Source: Chryseobacterium sp. ISL-80
GTDB lineage: Bacteria > Bacillota > Bacilli > Bacillales > Cytobacillaceae
Length of the DNA stretch: 64,000 nt
Assembly: GCA_018613055.1 (NCBI GenBank)
Contig: JAGGQZ010000008.1
Coordinates: 62,001 to 126,000, forward strand
Direction: 5' to 3'
Numbering within the stretch: position 1 is the stretch's first letter; each line of letters begins with the position of its first letter. A model generated the notes under the pieces. The model saw only the letters and a program-made list of their open reading frames with translations. It was not told the DNA's origin and made no database searches. The position numbers were made by a program, and so were the translations under genes. This document shows, piece after piece, positions 8,809-16,129 of this stretch.

Positions 8809-9013
8809 GTATTATTTGTTAAAGTAAAGCTTCCCTGCAGTTTAATAAAATCCGAACAATTATTTATACTATATGCAACAAAATATGCTATTTTTCGTTA
8901 AATTCCCTTATGGAATATACAGGACTAAAGTGTTAAGGTAATGTTATTAACTAATATTGGGAATTGATCGACTTTTCTTAGTCACCTCCCCTTAAAGGAA
9001 AGGAGACTACCTT

Positions 9014-9604
9014 ATGTCTTGTGATCTCACTCACACAGCCATTAATCATTCAAGTCATCAAACAAACAATTTAGAAACGTTAACTGAAGGGCATGTATTT
9101 TATCGATTCCAGGATGAAGAAATTTATATCAACAAGTTAATTTCCTTTATTAAAACTGGAATCGAAAAAAAAGAACATATCCTCATTATCGAAAATATGA
9201 GAACCATCCTAAAAATAAAATCTAAGATTGATAGTCTATTTAGTGATGAACAGCAACAGTTTATTTTTCTGGTTAATAACTTTGATTATTACCTATCAAG
9301 TGGAGATTTCAACACAAAGACCATTCTAAAATATTTTCAGAAAGATCTTTCTGCCTTAAAAAAACTTAATTCATCAATTCGTACTTGGGCTCAAGTCGAT
9401 TGGGCATCAACAGAACCAGATGAAGAATTGCTTAAAGAATTTGAATCCTCGGCCGATGATTTTGTTATAGAGGCACGTATGCTTTCTGTTTGTGCTTACG
9501 TTTCACATCGTTTATCTAACAGATTGCATACAGCTTTGGAACAATTCCACAAATACACTATGACTGATGATGAGTTTCATTTATCTTCGTTGTATATGAG
9601 ATAG
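9014..9604 (+). CDS. MEDS-domain protein
   Basis: This 196-residue cytoplasmic protein resembles the MEDS (methanogen/methylotroph DcmR sensory) domain: EGHVFYRFQDEEIYINKLISFIKTGIEKKEHILIIE is the usual opening, where a P-loop-like RecA-type fold begins. Such domains are found alone or beside kinases and regulators in Bacillaceae. No other domain is attached here. The ATG follows AAAGGAGACT. It stands alone between two terminators. A signalling role is inference from the family; the ligand is unknown. Confidence 0.65.
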   Translation: MSCDLTHTAINHSSHQTNNLETLTEGHVFYRFQDEEIYINKLISFIKTGIEKKEHILIIENMRTILKIKSKIDSLFSDEQQQFIFLVNNFDYYLSSGDFNTKTILKYFQKDLSALKKLNSSIRTWAQVDWASTEPDEELLKEFESSADDFVIEARMLSVCAYVSHRLSNRLHTALEQFHKYTMTDDEFHLSSLYMR

Positions 9605-9740
9605 GCATAGTCCGGATGTCCTGCAACAGACCCTGGTTTTTGTCTCGTACTTTTAGCTGTATTCACAAAACTTCTATCGAATAGAAAAATATAACAATTG
9701 GTGCCAACCTAAGTGTTCCCCATTTCACACTCCAAAAGAA

Positions 9741-9774
9741 CCCCTTACATCAAGCTGTAAGGGGCCTCCTTTTT
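9741..9774. terminator. Bidirectional terminator
   Basis: CCCCTTACA and TGTAAGGGG pair with a 6-nt loop. CCTCCTTTTT follows on the plus strand and TTCTTTTGG on the minus strand, so it can serve both the MEDS gene and the converging transporter operon. Confidence 0.8.
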
Positions 9775-11290
9775 ACCTAATCAATCCCGCTTTTCTCAAA
9801 TACTCCCTGGCTGTTTCTTCAGGAGATTTCCCTTCAACATTGACCTGGTAATTCATTTTCCGCATTTCGTCGTCAGTGATTTTACCAGCAAGTCTGTTTA
9901 GGGCCTCGACGACCTCAGGATATTTTTCTGCTGTTTCTGACCTTAGCAGCGGAGCTCCCTGGTATGGTGGGAATAGGTTTTTATCGTCTTCCAGTACGAC
10001 CAGCTTGTATCTCTGGAGCTCACTGTCGGTGGAGTAGGCGTCGACCAGGTTAATTTCTCCGCTTTTTATCGCCCCGTATCTTAGTTTTGGCTCCATTGTG
10101 GTCAAGCTTGGCAGATTCAGATTATAAAGCTTCTGAATTCCTTTGTATCCATCTTCCCGATCTGAAAACTCAAGTGTGAAGCCAGCTTTTAATGATGATT
10201 CAATCGACTTCAAATCAGATATGGTCTTCAGGTCATTTTCTTTCGCCAGTTGTTCTGGAACAGCTAAAGCATAGGTGTTGTTGTAGTCCATTGGCTGGAG
10301 CATATCCATGTCGAACTCTTTTTTCATTCCTTCTTTTGCCTGCTGGTATACTTCTTCGCGGCTTGTACTCTCGGCTGTTTCTTTTAAAAACTCCGAGATG
10401 GCCGTGCCGGTAAATTCGGGATAAATGTCAATATCTCCGTTTTTCAATGCCGTGAAAACAAAAGATGTTTTCCCCAGTCCTGGTTTCAACTGTACGGAAT
10501 GATCCGTTTCTTCTTCAATCAGGAGCTTGTACATGTTAATCAGGATTTCCGGTTCTGCACCGAGCTTCCCGGCAATGACTAGTTCGTCTTCATTTTTCCC
10601 GCCAAGGAAAGGAATCGCCATCATGAGGATTACGGCTAATGAAATGGCCCCAATCGTGATAAGTGATTTTTTAAAGGAAACCGTTTCAAACCTTCTAAGC
10701 ACTAGGTCGAACAGAATTGCAAGCAGAGCAGCTGGTATGGCCCCAAGAACGATTAATGCCGTGTTATTCCGGTCGATTCCGAGCAGGATCAGGTCACCTA
10801 ATCCCCCGGCACCAATCAACGCGGCAATCGTTGCTGTTCCAACGATCAAGACCATTGCTGTCCTGATTCCAGCCATGATGACCGGCATTGCCAAAGGCAG
10901 TTCCACCTTCATCAAACGGCGCTTGCTGTTCATTCCCATGGCCCGGGCGGCTTCGATCAACGAAGGATCCACTTCATTGATTCCTGTATATGTATTTCGT
11001 AAGATCGGCAGCAGCGCATATGCCACAAGTGCAATGATTGCCGGGACTTTGCCGATTCCGAATAGCGGGATCAACAAGCCAAGCAATGCTAGGGAAGGGA
11101 TTGTTTGCAGCACCGCAGTTACCCCTATGATTCCTTCTGATATCTGCTTCCTTCGTGTCAGGAAAATTCCCAGAGGGATTGCGATTAAGACAGCAAAGAA
11201 CAGTGCGATGAACGAAATTTGGATATGTTCAAGCAGTGCACTTAACAGCTCGTCTTTCCGATCTATGAATGTTGAAGTCCAGCTATTCAT
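9773..11290 (-). CDS. ABC importer permease fused to substrate-binding protein (betaine/choline/ergothioneine family)
   Basis: At 505 residues this is two proteins in one. Residues 1 to about 215 form a ProW/OpuCB-type permease with five or six TM segments and the loop EAARAMGMNSKRRLMKVELP. Residues about 235-505 form an OpuAC-type binding domain (KPGLGKTSFVFTALKNGDIDIYPEFTGTA) displayed outside the membrane. The start overlaps the ATPase stop by 4 nt (ATGA), so both make one transporter. Such fusions include quaternary-amine importers and EgtU, the ergothioneine importer of streptococci and Listeria; I cannot choose between them by eye. The ligand cage would have to be inspected in an alignment. 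Confidence 0.82.
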   Translation of the reverse strand: MNSWTSTFIDRKDELLSALLEHIQISFIALFFAVLIAIPLGIFLTRRKQISEGIIGVTAVLQTIPSLALLGLLIPLFGIGKVPAIIALVAYALLPILRNTYTGINEVDPSLIEAARAMGMNSKRRLMKVELPLAMPVIMAGIRTAMVLIVGTATIAALIGAGGLGDLILLGIDRNNTALIVLGAIPAALLAILFDLVLRRFETVSFKKSLITIGAISLAVILMMAIPFLGGKNEDELVIAGKLGAEPEILINMYKLLIEEETDHSVQLKPGLGKTSFVFTALKNGDIDIYPEFTGTAISEFLKETAESTSREEVYQQAKEGMKKEFDMDMLQPMDYNNTYALAVPEQLAKENDLKTISDLKSIESSLKAGFTLEFSDREDGYKGIQKLYNLNLPSLTTMEPKLRYGAIKSGEINLVDAYSTDSELQRYKLVVLEDDKNLFPPYQGAPLLRSETAEKYPEVVEALNRLAGKITDDEMRKMNYQVNVEGKSPEETAREYLRKAGLIR

Positions 11291-12234
11291 TTCATTCCCT
11301 CCATCTGCCTGGATAAAATCCGGATGATTCCCTGCCTGTCGATAGTGCCGATTATTTCATCCATTTCTTTTACAGCCAGCTGCTCGTGCTCCCCAAGCAG
11401 AGACAGGATCTCGTTTAAAGGCACACGGGAAGCAATGACGGGCAGATTGTATAGTTCTTCATGATTCGCCGGCTCGACGCCTCCACTGATATCGACCATC
11501 CTTGCCTGGGACTGGTCAATCCCGACAAACTCACGGACAAAATCATTTGCAGGCTGTTGGACAAATTCTTGCGGAGTCCCTATCTGGACAACCTCCCCAT
11601 TCCTCATCAAGCAAATCCGGTCACCAAGCTTCAATGCCTCACTCATATCATGGGTCACAAAAACGATGGTTTTCTTTATGTTGTTTTGCAATTGAATCAA
11701 ATCATCCTGAAGTTTTTCCCTGCTCAATGGGTCCAATGCGCTGAATGGCTCGTCCATTAAAATGATTGGCGGATTGGCAGCAAGCGCACGTGCCACGCCA
11801 ATTCTTTGCTGCTGGCCTCCCGAAAGCTCATGGGGCAGCCTTTTGCGGTACGTTTCCGGTTCAAGCCCGACCATATGCAGCAATTCATCAATGCGTTGAT
11901 CGATCTCTTTTTGCTCCCATTTCTTCATTTCCGGAACAATCGCAATATTTTCTTCGATCGTCATATGCGGGAACAACGCGATTTGCTGAAGTACATACCC
12001 AATATCCCAGCGCAGCTCGTGAATATCATAGTCACTGATCATCTTATCCTTGATTCTAATGTAGCCTTCCGTAAGCGGAATCAACCGATTGATCATTTTT
12101 AAAGTCGTCGTCTTTCCTGAGCCGCTCGGACCGATTAAGACAAGCAATTCCCCTTCGTTGATATGTAAATTAAAATTCTTCACCGCATACGTTCCATCGT
12201 CATATTTCTTTGCGACATTTTCAAAGCTGATCAC
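11287..12234 (-). CDS. ABC transporter ATPase, OpuCA/ProV/EgtV type
   Basis: This 315-residue ATPase powers the fused permease/binding protein encoded next. Walker A is GPSGSGKTTT, the signature LSGGQQQRIGVARALA, Walker B IILMDEPFSALD, and the H-loop TVVFVTHD-like stretch IVFVTHDMSEA. The C-terminus (about 250-315) looks like a shortened CBS region, the part that senses ionic strength in osmoregulated relatives. The start is GTG with GGGGTG upstream. The longer CBS pair of true ProV/OpuAA is missing. Confidence 0.85.
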   Translation of the reverse strand: MISFENVAKKYDDGTYAVKNFNLHINEGELLVLIGPSGSGKTTTLKMINRLIPLTEGYIRIKDKMISDYDIHELRWDIGYVLQQIALFPHMTIEENIAIVPEMKKWEQKEIDQRIDELLHMVGLEPETYRKRLPHELSGGQQQRIGVARALAANPPIILMDEPFSALDPLSREKLQDDLIQLQNNIKKTIVFVTHDMSEALKLGDRICLMRNGEVVQIGTPQEFVQQPANDFVREFVGIDQSQARMVDISGGVEPANHEELYNLPVIASRVPLNEILSLLGEHEQLAVKEMDEIIGTIDRQGIIRILSRQMEGMK

Positions 12235-12430
12235 TATTTCACCCCTATATCTCTCGTATTTTTACTTTTATATATTATTAGCACTTTGAGGATTTCCTAT
12301 TTTCAGTTACAGGCAGTGCCTAAATTACATACTACCAAAGCAGACCCCGTTGGTAAAAAGAGAAGGGAATCTATCCTCGTATAAAAGCAAATTACCTTTA
12401 CCCTAATGACAAGAAACTACTCCAATACAA

Positions 12431-12469
12431 AACAAAGCTGTAAAACCATTTGGCTTTACAGCTTTGTTT
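12431..12469. terminator. Bidirectional terminator
   Basis: CAAAGCTGTAAA and TTTACAGCTTTG form a perfect 12-bp stem. T runs on both strands suit it to end the aldo/keto reductase operon on the minus strand. The 240-bp gap upstream of the ATPase gene otherwise shows nothing I can name. Confidence 0.8.
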
Positions 12470-12476
12470 GACGTCC

Positions 12477-13466
12477 TTATTTTAAGATTTCATCAATCGT
12501 ATTCAATTCTGCCTCACTGAAATCAAGACGGTTCAGGGCGGCGACATTTTCTTCAATTTGGCTTACTTTGCTCGCGCCAATAAGTGCTGAAGTGATTTTC
12601 TGTTCCCTAAGAACCCATGCAAGAGCCATCTGGGCAAGTGACTGGCCACGCTCCTGTGCTATTTCATTTAATTGCCTGACCTTTGCTAGAACATCTTCGG
12701 AAACATCTCCTTCATTGAGGAAACTGTTTGGCTTCAGGGCTCTGGAATCTTTAGGGATTCCGTTTAAGTATCTGTTGGTCAGCAACCCTTGTGCCAGTGG
12801 AACGAACGCAATCGATCCGACTCCTTCTTCTTTTAGCAAATCGGTGAGTCCGTCTTCTACCCAGCGGTTAAACATTGAATAAGCAGGCTGATGGATCAGC
12901 AATGGAGTACCCAGATCTCTTAGAATTCCGATGGCCTGTTTCGTTTCCTCCACACCATAATTGGACAGGCCAACATAAAGAGCTTTTCCCTGCCTGACAA
13001 CATGATCAAGTGCCATCATCGTTTCCTCTAGAGGAGTTTCCGGATCCGGCCTGTGATGGTAAAAGATGTCGACATAATCGAGTCCCATCCTTTTCAAACT
13101 CTGGTCGAGGCTAGATACCAGATACTTTCTTGAACCCCAATCGCCATATGGTCCCTGCCACATGCCATAGCCTGCTTTGGTCGAAATCACCATTTCATCA
13201 CGGTAGCCTGAAAAATCCTTGCGCAGGATGCTGCCGAAATTTTCTTCTGCTGATCCCGGCGGCGGTCCATAGTTGTTAGCAAGATCGAAATGGGTAATCC
13301 CCAGATCAAAGGCCCGTCTGATTAACGCACGGCCATTTTCAAAAGGATCCTGGCCGCCGAAATTGTGCCATAGTCCCAGCGAAATGGCCGGCAATTTAAG
13401 CCCTGATTTGCCGCATCTGTTATAAGTCATCGTTTCATAGCGATTGCTGTCTGGTTGATATGCCAT
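12477..13466 (-). CDS. mgrA: Aldo/keto reductase, YghZ-type L-glyceraldehyde 3-phosphate reductase
   Basis: A 329-residue NADPH-dependent TIM-barrel reductase. The tetrad is visible: Asp61 and Tyr66 in DLANNYGPPPG, Lys97 in STKAGYG and His137/138 in FYHHRPDP. The N-terminus (NRYETMTYNRCGKSGLKLPAISLGL) and the motif YGPPPGSAEENFG are distinctive of the YghZ/MgrA subgroup, which reduces L-glyceraldehyde 3-phosphate and methylglyoxal. The ribosome site is GGAGG. It follows a frameshifted relative and a MATE gene on the same strand and ends at a strong terminator. Confidence 0.85.
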   Translation of the reverse strand: MAYQPDSNRYETMTYNRCGKSGLKLPAISLGLWHNFGGQDPFENGRALIRRAFDLGITHFDLANNYGPPPGSAEENFGSILRKDFSGYRDEMVISTKAGYGMWQGPYGDWGSRKYLVSSLDQSLKRMGLDYVDIFYHHRPDPETPLEETMMALDHVVRQGKALYVGLSNYGVEETKQAIGILRDLGTPLLIHQPAYSMFNRWVEDGLTDLLKEEGVGSIAFVPLAQGLLTNRYLNGIPKDSRALKPNSFLNEGDVSEDVLAKVRQLNEIAQERGQSLAQMALAWVLREQKITSALIGASKVSQIEENVAALNRLDFSEAELNTIDEILK

Positions 13467-13490
13467 TGTGTAAAACCTCCATACTGTTTT

Positions 13491-14425
13491 TTACCAACCC
13501 AACGGATCGGCTTGCAGTGTTTCTTCCCATAGTGCTTCTAGCTTTTCTACTTTTTCTGCTGAAATCCTTTTTTCTGACGCTGATAGATTCTCAATCAGCT
13601 GCTTCAGATTCTTGTTTCCAGGTATGACGGTAGAGATCTCCTGATAATTAAGTATATACCTCAAAGCCAGCTGGACCAGGGATTCTCCTGGTTCGAGCAT
13701 TTCCTTTAGAACAGGCAGGAGCTCGGCTCTTTTCCTGAGCTGCTCCTGGTCCATCGGCTTCGTATGTCTGTAAAAACACTATTTTCGTCATACTTGCCTG
13801 ATAGCCACCCAGAATCAAGCGGAACTTTAACGATCAATCCCACATTCTTCTCTGCGGCCATGGTAAACGCGCTTCTTGGCTCCTGATGAAAAATATTGAA
13901 CATCACTTCAATAACCTGACTGTCAGTAGACTGGACGATTTCTTCCATTTCATTCCCGGAATCGACTGAAGCTCCGTATGCACGTATCTTTCCTTCCTTT
14001 TTGAGGGTTTCCAGTACCTCAAAATGATCCGTTACCCCGGTCAGGATTTCAAACGGCGGATTGTGCAATAATAGCAAATCCAGGTAATCCGTTTTAAGTC
14101 GGCGTAAACTATCTTCAACCGAACTACGGATATTCTGCGAATCAAAATTAAGGGTTTTATCTGGATGATGACCGAACTTGCTGCTAATCACCGCCGCGCT
14201 CCTTCTTCCGGAAAGAGCCTCCCCAAGCAATGACTCACTTTTACCCCCACCGTAATTTGGAGCGGTATCAAAGAAATTGCAGCCATGATCAAGCGCTTCA
14301 TGGACCAGCCTGATTGCTTGTTTGTCTTCCATGCCTTCCCAATCCCTGGCATTGCCAAGCTGCCAGGCACCAAACCCGACTTCCGACACCTTTATCCCTG
14401 TACTTCCAAGCTGTCTGTAGTTCAT
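13491..14425 (-). pseudogene. Aldo/keto reductase split by a frameshift
   Basis: Two frames together make one normal aldo/keto reductase of about 307 residues. The first (14425 down to 13706) has the N-terminal motifs MNYRQLGSTGIKVSEVGFG, the Asp-Tyr pair in FFDTAPNYGGGKSE, Lys in ISSKFGH and His in LLLLHNPP, then runs into a nonsense tail after DIRSRW. The second (13754 down to 13491) supplies the missing end, SLVQLALRYILNYQEISTVIPGNK. The frame changes by one base near 13750. It may be a true frameshift mutation or a base-calling error. The ribosome site GAGGGGG is intact. Confidence 0.8.
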
Positions 14426-14443
14426 CTTCTTCCCCCTCTACTG

Positions 14444-15814
14444 TCACGCTGGCTGCGCGTTTGCATCAATCAGGACCTTCTTCTCCCACACCCTGCTTTT
14501 CCACCTGATATACATGATGATTCCCCTGAACCATTCATCAACGATAAACGCGATCCAGATGCCTGTAAGGCCAAAATCCATCGTAATTCCCAGGATATAG
14601 GCGAGTGGCACACTAATTCCCCACATCGAGACAAATGCCATTTTCACCGGAAATACTGCGTCTCCGGCTGCCCTGAGAGAACTGATCACGACGATATTGA
14701 AGGTCCGGCCAGGTTCAAGGATCAAGCAAAGGAGCAGGACCTTGCTTCCTTCCCTGATGATTTCTTTATTTGAAGTAAAGACACCAAGTATAGGTTCTCT
14801 GATTGAAACGATGACGACCGTGATCGCCATCGTGATGATGATACTCAGTTTCAAGCTTTTTAATAGCTGATGATAGGCTTGATCAAATTCCCTTGCCCCC
14901 ACTTTATAGCCAATCAGTATTTGCGTACCCTGCCCAATTGCTATTCCGAAAAGCATCATGAATGACATGATGTTAAAAGTGTATACCCTTGTTGTCAGTG
15001 CCATAGCCCCCAGCAAGCCAATAATGACGGTAATCGCCATCTGGCTGGTGTTATAGACAACATTCTCGCCAGCAGAAGGAACACCTATCTTCAGGATCTT
15101 TTTGATAAAAGATTTATTGAATGTCAAATAATCTTCTACAGCAATATTCATAGGGAGCCTGCGGTATAGCAAGCGGAATATTAAAACGACAGCAACCGTT
15201 CGGGATATAGCGGTCGAAATCGCTACACCCTGAACACCCATTTCCGGAACACCTAACAGTCCAAAAATAAATAAACTATTACCTGCAAGGTGGATGATAT
15301 TCATAACGATTGAAATCACCATCGCCTCTTTTGTCAGCCCATTTGCCCGGAGGATTGCCGATGCAGTGACAAGGAGCGCCTGTGTAAAAAGAGTGCCGCC
15401 AACAATCGTCAAATATTGTTGGGCCAGACTGTGTATTTCCGGAGTCAGATTGAACATTTGTAAAAACAAATCATTGAAACCGACAACAATCACACTGACC
15501 AATAAGCCAAATATAAGATTAAGAGAAAGCGAAAGACCCGATATCTTCCTTGCATCTGCTTGAAGTCCCGCCCCAAGACTTTGTGAAACTAAGACTGCAG
15601 TACCTGTGGCAACAAAGCCAAAGACGAGAATCATGAAAAATATGAGCTGATTGGCCACCCCAACAGCCGCAACGGCTTCATCCGAAATATGCGACAACAT
15701 GAACGTATCCGTGCTGCCCATCAGCATGTGTAAAAACGATTCTATGAAAATCGGCCAGGTAAGTGCTAATAAGCCAATCTGTTTAGGCAGACTGTTGTTT
15801 TTCTGTAAAGTCAT
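14444..15814 (-). CDS. MATE family multidrug/toxin efflux protein
   Basis: This 456-residue membrane protein has about twelve hydrophobic segments in two repeated halves, and the family openings LALTWPIFIESFLHMLMGSTDTFML and VAAVGVANQL. MATE proteins export cationic drugs or metabolites using sodium or proton gradients. The start follows AGGTGG. It lies 18 nt upstream of the frameshifted aldo/keto reductase, so it heads a three-gene minus-strand unit. The substrate cannot be told from sequence. Confidence 0.85.
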   Translation of the reverse strand: MTLQKNNSLPKQIGLLALTWPIFIESFLHMLMGSTDTFMLSHISDEAVAAVGVANQLIFFMILVFGFVATGTAVLVSQSLGAGLQADARKISGLSLSLNLIFGLLVSVIVVGFNDLFLQMFNLTPEIHSLAQQYLTIVGGTLFTQALLVTASAILRANGLTKEAMVISIVMNIIHLAGNSLFIFGLLGVPEMGVQGVAISTAISRTVAVVLIFRLLYRRLPMNIAVEDYLTFNKSFIKKILKIGVPSAGENVVYNTSQMAITVIIGLLGAMALTTRVYTFNIMSFMMLFGIAIGQGTQILIGYKVGAREFDQAYHQLLKSLKLSIIITMAITVVIVSIREPILGVFTSNKEIIREGSKVLLLCLILEPGRTFNIVVISSLRAAGDAVFPVKMAFVSMWGISVPLAYILGITMDFGLTGIWIAFIVDEWFRGIIMYIRWKSRVWEKKVLIDANAQPA

Positions 15815-15918
15815 CTTGCTTTGCCACCTTTAAAAGTTTCCTTTGGTAAAATTACTCTGGCCTCGCTCATTCAACTTTGATTGTAAAATTTTAAAGCAAC
15901 GAAATGGAATAGAAGGAT

Positions 15919-15951
15919 AAGAGGCAGAAAAGACTTGCTGTTCTGCCTCTT
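15919..15951. terminator. Terminator-like hairpin
   Basis: AAGAGGCAGAA and TTCTGCCTCTT make a perfect 11-bp stem with an 11-nt loop. The tails are only moderately T-rich. It could end the glucanase transcript after the repeat array. Confidence 0.55.
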
Positions 15952-15954
15952 GAT

Positions 15955-16119
15955 TTCGACCATTATTGAATTATGTTGACGAGTTTTAAAATTATTCGAC
16001 CACATTTTAAGTTTTATCGGGCGAATTTCAAAACAATTCGACCACATTTTGAATTTTATCGGCGAATTTTTAAATTATTCAACCAGATTCAAAATTATTT
16101 CGACCAAGTCAATACATCC
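15955..16119. repeat. Tandem array, half-unit about 20-21 bp (TTCGACCACATTTTGAA family)
   Basis: TTCGACC-type starts recur at 15955, 15995, 16037, 16078 and 16099, with a related half-unit (TCGGCGAATTTTTAAATTA) between them, so the basic period is 20-21 bp and the larger one 40-42 bp. The same family recurs at 55239-55363. It is intergenic, AT-rich and downstream of the glucanase gene. Confidence 0.75.
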
Positions 16120-16129
16120 GCTGATTCAC

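Larger units (their letters stand above)
8709..9013. other. Intergenic stretch with two hairpins
   Basis: About 300 bases separate the small peptide gene from the MEDS gene. Hairpins occur at 8715-8740 and 8772-8808 (listed separately). The remainder is AT-rich and presumably carries the MEDS promoter, but I see no confident -35/-10 pair. Confidence 0.6.
15815..16129. repeat. Intergenic stretch with hairpin and short tandem repeats
   Basis: This gap between the MATE promoter and the end of the secreted glucanase gene holds a hairpin at 15919-15951 and a degenerate tandem array at 15955-16119. I see no gene. Confidence 0.7.

Noticed and set aside
10527-11327. 266-codon plus-strand frame opposite the transporter fusion
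   Set aside because: Shadow of a well-supported permease; no ribosome site and no recognisable domain.
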